This document shows, one piece after another, positions 48,890-62,640 of a stretch of DNA of 64,000 nt. A program made the position numbers and the translations under genes. Source of the stretch: Ooceraea biroi (lineage: Eukaryota > Arthropoda > Insecta > Hymenoptera > Formicidae); the NCBI RefSeq assembly GCF_003672135.1, contig NC_039517.1:5890001-5954000 (forward strand), in the 5' to 3' direction. Position 1 is the first letter of the stretch, and each line of letters opens with the position of its first letter. A model generated the notes under the pieces. The model worked only from the letters and a program-made list of their open reading frames with translations. It was not told the origin of the DNA and did no database searches.

Positions 48890-50646
48890 AAGAGAAATTG
48901 ATACCATTTATAGCGCGGATAAAAGGTAGATCGGTGTCTGATCGTTCACGTGGTACACAATGTACGTAGATATATTAGGTCGAGACCCCAAACTCGCGCA
49001 CCCTCGCTATCTCTCACTGGACATTACGTAGAACTCCATCAGTAGGGATTACTCCTCCCGTCAGTAGGCCGGATTAAAAATTACGCCTGGATTACGGCAC
49101 GCGAGAGGATTTTTGTCATATCTGCTAATGAATCGACGACCCACATTTTAGAATTACCGCAACTCGCGCGCGTCGAGGGAGCAAAAATCCGAACGCGGTG
49201 CGGCGCATTCGCACGAGTTGCCGACTTCATTTTTATTCTATATTTTCCACGCTCGGTATTTCGGAAAGCATTTTTCTGCTTACATTCCTGCCGGAAATGA
49301 TACTGGTAATCCGATTATGCGGGTTTCACATTAACATACGAAATTGCGTGCAAGTCGCATGTGTTGTGCACGCGCACATTTTTCTTACGTGAAGCGATTA
49401 TCCTTCTTTTATATTTTCGCTGCTCTTTCTATTGTCTCGCAAATAGTGTAACACTTGATGTGAATATTATTTGATAAATTATAAAACGTCGAGGGTTTTC
49501 TTCCGTTTTTCTTTCTTTCACGTAATTTGCGCAATTTGGTTAATGCTGAATCATTAAAATAAGAACTAAGTAAAAAGGAGATTTCGTTAAAAAGGAGATA
49601 TTAAGCTTTCGAGAGGAAGGGAAAAGAACTATCTTTATCGGTTAATAGTAATGTAACACTAGTATATGTATATGTACGCAAATACAGCATGTGTATAAAA
49701 CTGTTTGATGTCTATTTTATTTGATGATGGCTTTTTCCGCAATACATCTGAATAGGACTTAAAAAAATCACTCATCTCTCATTTCGCTGATTGTTACCTC
49801 TGGCTGCTTTCGCCTGATGAACTTGATCTTTGATATCGATAATTCAGAGAAAATTCCTCTCTTCCTCCCTCCTCCCCCCTCTCTCTCATTTCTCTATCTA
49901 CGATGAAGTCAGCTGTTGCTGCACTATCAATAAACAGTTTTCTTTTTCACAAGACAAACGGATTTATGTGGTACAAGAATATATACGCCACGAGCTTTAA
50001 ACGTACAGATTTCCTCTTTACACTGCAAGGCCATCGAGATGCCACAGAATTATGATACGGAATATACAGGGTGTTAATTTTCCACCGTCCACTAAGTACA
50101 GAATGCGAGGAATGTATCGTAATACGGTGTTTAATAGAGTGCAAACTTCGACACAAGAATATGCATTTTAAAATAATCAAGAATTGATCTGATATATCGA
50201 ACTCTTGTCGACTTTTCGGTCTGTCGGTTTTCGTCAGGAATCAAAAGTCGGGAAATAGTTATTGCCTCTAAACGATGAAATTGCACATGATACTTGATTT
50301 CTCTTGAATGTATAACGCGATCGTAGGAACAAACGGTGACATTTAATTGCACTTTCCCCTCATCTCGTTCAGTAGTGCTGCTTTACCACCAGACAGACGC
50401 TGGCCGACTTTTACGAGCGCTTTCTATTACGTTTAAAAGGGTCGTTCGCTGTGCGCTACTTTGTTCATTTTAATCGTGCTGTTACGAGACGGTGGTAGCC
50501 CGCGTGTCGATGGAACGATGTGCATACGCGCATCGCAAAAATTTCACATACGCACACATGCACACACATATACAAAGTGATATAAAGTGTTCACACCCGA
50601 TCGTATACGATGTCACATCGTGTTCAGAATATATTCACACATGGAT

Positions 50647-50681
50647 TAATTAAATATGTTAGTCCAGTAAATATTTAATTA
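50647..50681. repeat. AT-rich perfect hairpin, 11-bp arms
   Basis: TAATTAAATAT and ATATTTAATTA enclose 13 bases. A further perfect 12-bp palindrome, ATCGTATACGAT, lies 35 bp upstream at 50600-50611. The TAATTA cores are generic homeodomain-type sites; binding is not demonstrated. Confidence 0.75.
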
Positions 50682-51522
50682 CCGTCACACAATCAAAAAA
50701 GTCCCATGTATTTGATTCAACTTGATCGTACTTAATTTTTGCACGAGGAATATGCGCGCGCGAGGAACGTTTATTTTCGATACGGTAGAAATATAAATTT
50801 GACGTAAAAGAACTAAATAATTTAGATTAAGATATGCTTAATGATAAGGATGATCGTATCATATCGAAAATCGGCAATTTGTTTCATTCGCAGTGACAGT
50901 AGTAATTGCGATATGAGAATTACGATACAAGTAATTTACCGCACATATTTAGTGTCACATGACGGTGATTCGAAAATACCAGTTTTATCCTCCGCGGAAC
51001 AGTCGTGTAAATGCGCTAACGTTCGAAATCAAATAAGAACTAAACGGACATCCAAAACGAATACAGACACAACGCGGATAACGTCTAGATCGTCCGTACT
51101 CTCGAAGCTCGCCGACCTGGAAGTCCGGAGCTTTCAAGCCTTCCGAGCATTCCTCCCCTGGTCCCGGTGGCCCTCTGAGCTTCTCGAGGCGAGTACCGAG
51201 GAGAAAAAAAGGTACAAAAGATACCATCGACCTATGTCCAGCGTGTGCAGGACGATATAGGAGTGCGACGCGCAACAGCGCGCCAGGAACTGAAAAACTA
51301 TTTCCTCACCGGCGGATGGATGGACGAACAGACATTTCTGCCTTTTGGCCGTGTTCCCGGCGCGCTTTCACGGTTATTGTTCCCTACCTCCCTTACTGAC
51401 TTGTTATTATAGTTCTTACCATCGCCTGGCTCCTCACGCTCCTTCGTCCAAGTATGTTCCTGCACACGCTACAAATTCTGCCCATGCACAGAGCCCATCA
51501 TCCCTCGTCACCCACCCGCGGT

Positions 51523-51552
51523 GCAGCAGCAGCAGCAGCAGCAGTAGCAGCA
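51523..51552. repeat. (GCA)n trinucleotide repeat
   Basis: Seven GCA units, one GTA and two more GCA. An open frame of 106 codons crosses it on the plus strand (51454-51774) and would read it as poly-Ala; another reads poly-Ser. Neither has a recognisable domain, so I call this a trinucleotide repeat without assigning coding status. Confidence 0.9.
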
Positions 51553-53392
51553 ACCTGCCCCGCGGCTGGTGGTTCCGCTTTTAATCTAGCCCGAGAAAAA
51601 TCACCGTGGTATTCTGCGCGTCCACCCGCGACAGACCTCCTTTCTTTCGTTCCGCCACTGCTGCTTCCTACACCCCGAATCTCCTTCTCATCTTGCAAAT
51701 CCTTGCTCTTTACACTGTTCCTCCAACTTTTCGCTGCCAACTCTATCCGTCTAGACAACTCCGGCCTGAATTAAATAATTAATTGTTTAAATAAAATGAA
51801 AGAACGCCAGGCAAGCAAATTCAAGATACAATGCTCGTGCAAAGTAACGATGGCGAAAGACTCCAAGAAAACCTCGTGATAATACGATGCCGAAATGGAA
51901 AAGTCTTTGTTGTCGTTAACGGTTAAATTAATTTCTCGTTATTCTGTTATTCTCAACTTTGCAGAGTTGTAAGAACGCTAATCACGCACGGTATGTATTT
52001 TTACATTTTGTTCTTGCTTTTTGGTGAAGAAAATATAATGTAATGCTCCGATTAAACCCATTTTGAAGCGAGAAATGAAATTAAAATTAATTTCGTTATC
52101 GCCCCAAGTTTACGCTAAATTGTCGAGTGAATCTAAAGGAAACAGCACGCATTTGTCGTAGAATAAATTTTTAACAAGATACGGTGGATTTTATCAAGTT
52201 CCCTCTATCTCATAATGCGATATAAGATGCGCAAAGGATGCACGCGCGATATTAGGATTCCGGTGATGTACGCAGAGAAATACGCCGACGTTGGACCAAG
52301 AATTTATAGCGATGTTGATCCTCATCGCTGGCTGCGCGCGCGTGCCGCGATAATCGATAGCCGTGCAAGAGCGCGCGTATGTACCGTCATTTTTATACTT
52401 TGCCGCATTTGCATTTTGCGAAAAACTTGCGCAGTTTACGGCAAAATTGGCCCATTCATTAATCTTCTTACGAATAAGAGATGGCGCTGTTCCCGCGGGA
52501 TCAGACAAGGCCAACGACCGTTGAAAACCGAAGCATCGCACGGCCATCGTGCGATTTTGCACGACGTGAGATCTTTTCGCGGTAAACAATCATTTTACAA
52601 TAATCTGATTTACAGGTATACGTATTCGCGACAAATGGTACCGCCACATTTTCACCATAACGTCGGAGTCGCTGCGCGGTTTGCGGTAGGAATTTACAGT
52701 TTTATTCATGTCGCATACGTTGTTCGTCGAATATCACGAGCATGGTGAGTCAAATGTTTCTGCAATGACAATGAATATCGTCACACATGTCTTTTCCGTC
52801 ATGTAGCAATGAACCTTCTTTATACTTGCGGACTTTATAGCCGTGAGGAAACTGGGAATCTGGATTAAGCAGCTGTCAGGTTGAATTTACGGCGATAATA
52901 TCACAGAAAAATTGCATTTCATTCACCAACAGGAGAGAGGGGAAATGAAGCTTTTTCATTACCTTTTATCGATCGCCAAGATACATCTACCTTTCTTCCC
53001 AAGATAGATCCATGACACCCGACCTTAAACAATTTTCAATTCATTATGAAATACTTATCCTAGCCGAGAGAGAATATAGAGAGACAACGTATGTGCGTGT
53101 TTCCGCGTATAATATATAAGCTCTCTCCGCATAATTTTACATTCTTCATTTTCTACGTAAATTGGACACCTGACAAAATTGTATGATCAAGCGATCGGCT
53201 GTCTGTAAATTTGAGCTTAACTTGAGTTTCTCTGATGAGAAGGACGACGAAAAATTTTGAAATGCGAGAAAATACAAAATACAAGCAGTCTCTGAAAAAA
53301 AATTCAAATCAGGAGCACCAACTGCCACAAATGTGTTACAACCACGCTGGGCTGAATGTTCCTAGGCAAAAGTATAACACGTTGCCCGTGCG

Positions 53393-53419
53393 TAATAATA
53401 ATAATAATAGTAATAATAA
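53393..53419. repeat. (TAA)n trinucleotide repeat
   Basis: Nine TAA-type units with one TAG interruption, rich in stops on the plus strand and so non-coding there. Confidence 0.9.
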
Positions 53420-55639
53420 AAAACTTGGCCTTATGCCGTAGTGTCTCTCGAGATGCACCTATCGTTGGCCTGTAATTGGCGCAAGCGTGTCGTAAAGTGG
53501 CATTTTTCAGGGTCTACACTGTCAAAGTATAGGCGAGAATAGGCAGGCAGCACCGAAGCAGCGGTGTGCGGGTACACGACGTCGTTACTTAGTCGAGAAG
53601 ATGCGCGGTACGATAGGGAAATTACCATAATGCGATTAGACCAAGTCGGGCGAATGTGCATACAATCAAGAGTCGGAGAAGATCGAACGGCAGGAAAGAG
53701 AGACAGAGAAGATGGAAAGAAAGAGAGTTTGAGCATGAACGTAGTGGTAGAGCGGAGGAAGAGCGAAAAGGAGGACGAAGGCGTAATAAACTATCCTATG
53801 GCTGACGTAAAGAGCGGCCGTAAAATGCACCAAGTGCCGTGCTCGTAACGGCATACGAGTTTACTCTCTATCCTATCTTCTTTCTCTTTCTCTCTCCCTC
53901 TTTACCTTTTCTCTCTCTCTGCAGATAGCTTCGATCTCGGAGTAAAGTACTCCCTCGATTGTAGGATTCCGCTGAATTAAAAGTGGCCGCCGATAACGGA
54001 CAAATGCATAGCAAAGACTCTTTGTGAGTCCAAGTAATTTAGAGCCCAAGGCACGTTTACGCTTAAGCGCTTAACTGCGGAATCGATAACAATTTCGAAC
54101 GTAGTGACAGATTGCGACTTTTTGGGAAGCACCTTTCGGCTCTTATCGATACGTAAAATACGAATTGTTTATGCGTCGAATGGTTGGCTTTTAATAATTG
54201 CGTTATTAAACCCATGTTTGATGTTACAGATGTTTTTGCGTTTATTCTTCATCGCGTGAGCGCTGCAAGTTTATCCCGCGCTTTATAGACCGCCAATAAT
54301 ATAAACCATGCGTTTAAATAGAATCAATTTGAAATGTATTTCTAGTCACGTAGCGCAAAAGCGTTTATCGCGATTTGTAAAAAATATTTTATAATTAATA
54401 TCGACAGAGTATAGTTTTTGCACTGCGATACCGTAATTAATTTTTCTCTGTGCCATCACTGAACTCAACAAAAGTGGACTTGTATAGAAATCCACATATA
54501 TTAGTCATATTAGTTACAAACACTCGCACATACATACACATACTCGCGCATACACGTGCGATTCTCATAAGATATGCGTAAAGTAATTGATTTTTGTGCG
54601 TTATTTATTTGCACTTTCAAACATTTGTTTCTGTTTCGGAAAAACGAAAGAAGAGAAGGAGGAATAAAACGAGATAGCCAAGAGATCTCAAGGGTCGAAT
54701 ATACATCCCCTTCTAATTGCCGTGGCGTAATTAGCTCGGTATCCAAGTACCGTGCAGTAATTTATCAGAGTTGTTATTAAGTCTCAACCAAACCGTTGCG
54801 AAGAAAAATCATCCAGAATTATATCGCTGCGATCTTTCTTATCTGAGCATCGATTTAAAAAACGTGCCATCATAAATTTCCCTTACCGCAAGAATTTTAA
54901 ATTCCGCTTATATTTTCCACGTAAGCGTCATTTTACCCGGATATTCGGGATTACCCACTTTATCACGTTTTATCACGAACCAAAAAAATGTATGCTTTGG
55001 TGTAGAAGGCACTTTGTAAATGGAGAAAAAGTTTTGAAATTTGAATGCATTATTTCCTAAAAAAGCTACGATTGATAAAAAGAACAATGGATATTTAATT
55101 TTTTTCCCTTTCATTACGAATAATTTCGTACCAAAATTGGTCGATCAGAGGTGTACATTGAGAGGATGGCACGATTTTGAGATGTTAAAAGCTCTGCAAC
55201 GATGCAGGCATAAAATAAAATTAAGCGAATACCAAAAGCAGCAATAGAACGGAAATATATATAATACATATATGCGTGTGTGTATGTGTCGTGGACAGGA
55301 GGTGAATAAAAGAGAATAGTGCGATGGATGTTGCCTCCGGGAACGACGATACGTGCACCATCATCTTCGTCTCTATTTATGACTACCATCCGGTTGATTC
55401 GGGAAATAAAGTCACGCGATATCGAGAGTCTGCCGGCAGTCTAAGGCGAAAAATGATATCCTTTTAAGATATGTCACGTCGCTAACATTTATCGATACGA
55501 TACTGATAAATATTTTGCATTTAACGCATTAATACTTCAAGGGATATGATCCACGTACGTTATTCGAAAAAGACATTTATTCAAACCCAGCTCGGTGAAT
55601 GCCATCATAAAACTCTGACACACATGTCGTTGTCGATTA

Positions 55640-55641
<2 letters not shown>

Positions 55642-55686
<45 letters not shown>
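55642..55686. repeat. (AT)n microsatellite, 45 bp
   Basis: This is an uninterrupted AT dinucleotide run, the longest pure microsatellite in the window. It can self-pair as a cruciform. Confidence 0.97.
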
Positions 55687-55688
<2 letters not shown>

Positions 55689-56070
55689 CGCAAACCCGAC
55701 GTGTCGCGTATTTTGCGTTGCATCAGTGCGCTGTGGCGCTTATACTTCTCTTCGATTCCTTCGATTCCTCAGAGTCGTCTGATTTGCCTTTCATCGAGAA
55801 CGTCGAGCGCCACGCAAAACTCGTCGATAGGCGTGCATAAAGATTGAACTTTTGTCCTCATCATAAGTAGGACGACGCATTCTCAGACATGAATTTATTC
55901 ACAGCTTACTCCAGAAAGAAAGAGAGAGAAAGAGGGGAAGAGAGGGGAATAGAACGAACGAGAAAGCAAGCACATCGATGACTCTCGGGGAGATAGTCGG
56001 CGACTTATCTATTTCTACTGTCGTTCGAGTTCTTATTCGCGCCTCCCGCGGGTATCTGGAAGATGCAGCG

Positions 56071-56143
56071 TATAAAAGAGATCCGAGGCCAGTAACAGCG
56101 AGCCATGTACGAAGAAGAGTAATGGCGGGTTGTCACAATACAC
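56071..56143 (+). promoter_or_regulatory. Possible TATA promoter with short first exon
   Basis: TATAAAAG at 56071-56078 is a consensus TATA box. Around 30 bp downstream is ACAGCGAGCCATG. A second ATG in AATGGCGGGT context (56122) opens seven codons plus one base, which end at a CAC/GTAAGC donor (56144). I found no downstream exon to pair with it. TATA-like octamers are expected by chance in 64 kb, so this is a weak call resting on the co-occurrence of three signals. Confidence 0.15.
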
Positions 56144-59100
56144 GTAAGCCGTTACTTTAACAGAGATGGGACACTCGCGAGTAAAGAATTCAGTATCTTA
56201 TCCGTTCCGATTTAGAGCTCCTTGAACGCTTAGCGAGCGACAAATCATTCAGTTGCACGAAACACAATTTGCTTTATAAAAAGAGAATTTTTAGCGCTCG
56301 TATTAACGACTCGTCAAATCTGTCTCTTTGGAACTTGTAACACCGCGTTTCCGATTGATATTCGTCGAATGTATATTCGCTCGTTATTAGAAGCCGTTTA
56401 AACGCCGCACGATATACATAACGTCACTTGAAATTCGATATGCTGTGCGAGAAAATAAAAGAAGAAAGGAAAAAAGTCAGATCGCTGGCAAACGGATCGT
56501 GCCGTTGCATTTTACGTCTAAGCGTATCTTGCACACACCCATCCAGGTTTAAATACTTTGCATAAATACGCTTGTTATAATCGTGGCTGGACACAATTGC
56601 AATGGGAACATTAAAAGATAACGATAGTGAACACGTTGACATAGGTTTCGTGCAAACTTGACTTATGTATGCACATCATACGGTTGGGAAACACTATGAA
56701 ATTAAATTACTGACAATGAGAAATCGGTAATATAAAATATTATGCAAAAAAAGTTGCAAACCCCTACTGAAGTTTCCGTGATTATATTTAATTCTCTCGC
56801 ATGGATATAGTTATTGTTCGGTTACGAATCTCATTTATTGTTCCTGATATCCGATAATTAGATACCATCGAGGATAATAATTGTGGAAACCATCTAATTA
56901 CACGTTTAACATATTGTAAGGCTTCTAACAGCGTGTAAATGTGAGAGAAATGTTTGCTTATTTATTTATTGTACGGATACCGTGCAAAATTGTGCTTTCG
57001 AAAATTGTCACGCTAGGAAAATGAACTTTACGTCTCGGATGCATTCGCTTGGATTCACGCAGTATTTTATTCAAGTTAATTTTCTAGCCCGGCAGAAGTC
57101 GTTCGACTTCTCTTCCGGAACAAACGTAATAAAACGTGAAACCGTTGAATGCGAAATACTCTCTCGCTCTGTCGCTCTTCCTCCCTCATTTCTTCTCGCG
57201 GCCCAGTAACGGCACACCGCGGAGAATCATCCCTCTTTTCTTGCGACGTCCCTTCATTCGTGCACTCTTGACTGACAACCCTCATTACGAGTCACGATAT
57301 CACGATAAGGCTGCCGGATGTCCCATCGCGATGAGGCCATGTTGAGCTCTTCGCGTTGCTCTTGCCATTTACGGTGACCATCGGATGATAAATGGAAGGT
57401 GTAATGAAGCAAATCATCTGGTACTGACAGGTGGACCGCTGTACGAAGAAAGAATGACGAGAGGCAGATATGGTGAAACGCTGAATTTAAAAACCGTTTT
57501 AGTTTTGGCGCTCGTTATTGGGGATACAAAGGGTGCTCTCGTAGCTGCGAGAGCTCGTCTGCGAGCGCGGCAGCGGAACGACAGCGGGACGGCAGGTTGA
57601 CAATATGATGACTAGATTCAGCCGTTATTCTATGAATAATCTGCGAGAAATTATGGAAAGAGGTTGATCGACATTGACAAATAACCGTACGCCGCACAAA
57701 AGGTGTCACGAAAATAATTGCAGTTTAATATTAACCCTCACGCGTCCAAATAATTTGCACGAGGTATCACATGCTGAAACGTTAATTCGACGCAACGATT
57801 CGCGCGTAACACTGAGGATATTGAATACTTATTTCCCCGAGCAGGCGTTGTAACTCTTTAACTCATCCAATCAAGATTCACCCAGAGAAATAAAGTCTTA
57901 ACGAACCGCGATATAGTGTCGCGAAACATAACTGACAGGATGATCGGTTGACCATCGATCGACGAAAGCTCACCGATGAATAAATTATCGGCTAGAGTAC
58001 TAGAGCTAATCCCATACTCGAATTTCTGTCGATATAATTAATCGGATTTGGTAGCTCCAACGCGCGATGAAATTGCGACTGTACGAAATCGGAGAATATT
58101 TAACGAATAGTGTTTCGTCACGGCCTCGCGTTCGACCGAATATTGATTAATGAACCCGTGCGCGGCATAACTGAGCCGCCTCTAAAGAGAGTCTATGTAT
58201 AGTGTAAATAGAATAAGTAACGAAGCAATTAGCAAACGTAAGGAGCGGAAAATGATGTGGGAAGCGTCATGAAAATGCACGAATAACGATAGGCACGAGA
58301 AAGAATAACGCTAGCGCCTATCCAGGAATTTTTTTATTGTACGTTTCTTTCTCGAATGCATCGCTGACGAGCATCGTTGGAAGATGCGTCGTTCTCATTC
58401 TGTTCTCGTTGGCTCGTCGTTACTGCCTCGTTTTTCCACGTTCACTTTTGTTCTGTAATGCATCGCTGCGAATTGCTTCAATTAACTTTCCCTTTCCAAG
58501 AAAGACTCTTTATCGAGACTCTTTATTGTTTGTAGCGAGAGAAACAGCGATCGATTACGTATCCTTCGGCCACTGGCCGATAAAAAAGTGACTTCCGCAA
58601 TAAATTCTTAATTAATATTATTATGACTCATCAGAATCAGTGGGAAATATTTATTTCGATTTTTATGATATTTTTCTGTTCGGAATGATACGAAGATATA
58701 TAGATCGATCGTAGCGTGCAGAACGTCACGCGGACACTAATGCCGCACGTCACAAATAATCAATGACTCGATAACACAAAATGATCCGGTGAAATTAAAC
58801 GTTATATTAAATTAATAAATGAAACCAACGTTTTTACGACGCGCACGTGCATCGCAGTCGCGATACGTCGGGCGATTAATATCTACGACAGCCAGTCGTG
58901 CGCCGATATTGAATTTCCGATGCTTACGTGTAATTTACAAGTGACGCTGTTACAGAAAACACGGAATATACGAATTCTCGTGCGCCATGAATATTAATGT
59001 CGCGACAGATTATTAGAAACAACGCGTCCGATATGTACGTCCGGCAGCGTAACGTAGCAATTTCAGGACAATTATTCTCCCGTAGCGTTGATATTACGTT

Positions 59101-62100
59101 TTCATTCGATTTAAGCTGATTTAATTTTACGCCAATGCATAAAATTATAATTACACTGTTACGATTGCTCTCGTTCCAGTTATATATTTTCGTATCCATG
59201 CCATGTCAAAACGATTTAGCCGATTTTTTAATTAGTGAAAAATGTGTATTCACATCACGGATGTATCCAATCTGCGGTATCATTTTATCGTATGACTTGG
59301 ACACCAGTTTGTTAATGCTGTCATCGATGGTCATGTCGATGGTACGTCAAGTCTACGCACAAAGAGGCCCACGATAAACCGTGCGATACCTGCATCGAAT
59401 TTCAATCATTCGATAGGAGTACAAAGGAAATACATCGATAAATCACCAAGAATTCAGGAGGAGGAAAGAGGACTTGTCGTAATCGGATAACGCTTCCCAT
59501 AACTCTCGTCGGCGTCTTTTGTTTTCGGCGAAAGTACGAAACTTTCCATCAATTTCGCATCCTTATATGCGACGCCCCCGTATACCAACGACGACGACGA
59601 CGACGTCTGCACGCGTATTGTATACCGACGCCGCGCTTTCCCCGTCTCCCCTCGCCGCTCTTCACGGACGACTCTTCGTCCGATCTTCCCTCGTCGTTTC
59701 CACCCCTTCGAGGCATCTCTCTTTTCCGGAGCTGCTGCCAAGTTCGACCCGTCGTGCCCGCCACAACAATGCACCGAAAGTTCCATGAACTTCTGGTTCG
59801 TATACCAGCCGCGCGTTCTGTCCTCCCCGGTACCATGCGACAGTCGGCCATCTTTCAACCCGTTCGCCCCGTGAAGCGTGTTCCGATGGTTGCCAGAGTA
59901 CCGGCGAGACGGATAGAGAGACGATAGGGCATCACGGGAAACTCCGTCCAACTGAATTCTCCGAATGTGACATCGTATATCGAGAATTTCGTGACGCGCA
60001 TCTCTCTTAAATCTCGTGAATTTTTAACAGTTGGGAAGATTCTTGGAAAAAAACCACAGATGCTAAATATTTTCTTGCAACAGTGGTAACGCTTCTGACA
60101 TATTCGCGATAGAGCAGTCGTCTTGTTTGACCCATTACGCGAACGATATTTGGCGCTCGATCGATTAATCATGACGAAAAAAGGAAACAAGGGAAACAAG
60201 GTAATTCGACTTGGACCGATTTGTCGAGACAGGAGACAGCGCTTCTCTCTTGCGTCTTTTCCGTGGTCGGTGTAGTAGACAAAAAATTACGTTTGGTGGC
60301 GCGACGGTTCTAACGAGATCTCGAATTACGAGTCGCGGTTAATCCGTTGCGAAAGAGGGACAGTTCTTTCCGTTAGTCTCGTGCTCGTTGCCACGCTTCT
60401 CACGAACTCGCCCGGCACACTGCCGCTTCCTCTTCCTGTGACCCTCTTTTGATACTCTCGCGCTTATATGTGACTAGATTACCATCTTGGGTGCCTTAAA
60501 GCTCCGAGGATTTTCGTCGCGGATTCAATCTCTCCCCGCGCGCGCCCACCCTCTGAGAAACGAACGCGAACCAAGAGGATCCTCCGTCGGATTCTCGATC
60601 TCCTCGAGTAGCGTATAGCGGCGATCTTGCTCTCCTGCTTCTCTGTTCGCCAGCCTGCGTTCGATCGCGAATACGATACAATTTCGACAGTGAGAAAGCG
60701 CCGCAGAACCGAGAGGCGAATGGAGCTGGAAATTCCACCTGACGCAGCATTGATCGCGAGCAGAGGATCGCGTGCAGTGACACGTGGGAAATCGCAGCAA
60801 TCGATTTCGTATATTCCTATGTCGGGGTAGTGATCACTCACGAATTCCTGGAGTCATTCTTTAAGCGCGCGCTTTCGCGGCATATGTGATCTTGGCATCT
60901 TCGTCGCAACTCATCGTTGCAACTTTATCTCATAAGTAATCGAGTTATCAGTCGGCACGATGCACGCTGATAATAATAACGATATGCGTTTATGCGCTGG
61001 GGATTAAAACCGGCAAGAGAATAACATTCCCACGTAACGGAAATATTTAATCGTGATAATGATGCAGATGATTTCACTGATTAATTTTAGCTTCATCCTT
61101 GCACTGTCAAATGTTTACACATCGTTAATTACGACGATACGTACATGTAAGTATCGTAATAGTAAATATTTGTTTTAATTGAATGTCTCTTGTATAACTG
61201 TTTTAATTTGTTGGATATCTGGAAATAAATTAATAGATAAACATTCTTGCATCGCATCTTCCTACAAATCTATTAAAATTCGTCTCTTTCTAATTAAGCT
61301 ATCTTTTTCCTTTGAAATTGGATAGTGCAAGAAGATCCGGAGGTGCGAGAGATTACATGGAAAGATAGTGCCGATAGGATCGAAAACTATCGTCTTCCAA
61401 GCGCTTTATGCACTCTCGTGCTTTATTTGCGTGTTACACGGTCGTGGGTCGTGGCCACGCGCATCGACAAGATTGGATTTTATTTGACGAATTGTCCGAG
61501 AGAAATTCGACGGTCCACGGAAGCAGATAGGGTAATCTCCGTGACATCCTGAAAATCAGGGTAGTCACTCCCAATATATTCCTCCAGCACACGGTGATCA
61601 CTCACACATTCCTGAGATCCTTTTCTCGCATGTGGGTCATGCGGCTCGCTGAATTCCGCCAGCCCATTGCCAGAATTTCCTCGGTGTAGAATACGGAGTA
61701 ATCGAGTCGCGCGGCAGCATGGGATGCGAAATGATAATAGAAATTGATATCGGGTCTATCGACGAGTCCACGAGGGGGTCTACGCAGGGGAGGAAGAGAA
61801 ATCGATATTCCATACAGCGAAAGAGCCATTCGTTTCGACAAATTTCAGCGCGCGATGCGTCCGCGGTGCATCGAACGCGATGAAAGATTGAACGTATAGC
61901 TTTCTCTGTACAGATTCCCTGCGAGTGATATTAGCTATAAATTTTATCAACGATAACGTTGCTCTCATTTAAAATGCATGCGCACTGGGAAAGTTGTATA
62001 ATTAAATTCCAGATGTACGATATCCTTTCGACAGGGAGACAGACAGACGAGAGAGAGAGAGAGACTAAGAGAGCAAAAGAACTTTAAAATTGCTTCCTTA

Positions 62101-62544
62101 TCAAACGTAGCAACGTTGTCGGCCATAGTTTTCCAAAGAAAGATTTCTTGGGCAAGAATTCGCGTGCAAACGAAAATTTAGCTTATTTGTTCGTGCGCAG
62201 CGTGCCAGAGTGCTCGCGAAATCTCCGTATACGTTCTTGACGATTAGTCGTTTCGCCGAGGCGAACAAGTGGCTGTATTCGTATTTCCGTGCGTATCGTC
62301 GCGTCTGGCAGGGTGGAAATTTCCTCGCAGTTGGAACGTTAAACCGGTGTACACAAGCGGTGGCCAAGTGGGCCGGGAATTTAAGGTCGAATAAACTTGC
62401 CAGACCCGTCGGATACTGAAACCACGTTCTCTAAAAGGTCGGAATCGTGTCTCTTGTGGCGCGGAGCACAATTTTTGGTTCCGTTTGTGCGGATGCACGG
62501 ACGCTCGGCGCCGCTCGCGAATAATTTTGCGAAAATCGTTGCCG

Positions 62545-62640
62545 ATTTTCACCGCCACGCCTTTGCCTCGCCAAATTCACCACGACGCGCCATTTTCACG
62601 ACTTTTGCACCTTGCCTCGCCAAATGCGCCCGATTCCGCA
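62545..62640. repeat. Imperfect tandem duplication, two units of about 48 bp
   Basis: ATTTTCAC followed by TTGCCTCGCCAAAT occurs at 62545-62576 and again at 62592-62625, with the blocks offset by 47 and 49 bp. The sequence between the shared blocks has diverged. Confidence 0.55.

Larger units (their letters stand above)
48880..55641. other. Non-coding or intronic DNA
   Basis: Includes the AT hairpin at 50647, the GCA repeat at 51523, the TAA repeat at 53393 and a strong polypyrimidine acceptor-like site ending at 53924. The longest plus-strand frame of the window (52215-52748, 177 codons) ends next to a GTGAGT but matches no family I know. Nothing else supported. Confidence 0.5.

Noticed and set aside
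50066..50075. ACAGGGTGTT, similar to terminal strings of some insect repeats
   Set aside because: Ten bases are too few, and no matching second end or target duplication was found.
59454..59951. 165-codon minus-strand ORF with poly-Ser and Arg-rich segments
   Set aside because: The Ser run comes from a GAC/GTC triplet tract and the Arg-rich part from GA-rich DNA. Three frames overlap here; no family recognised.
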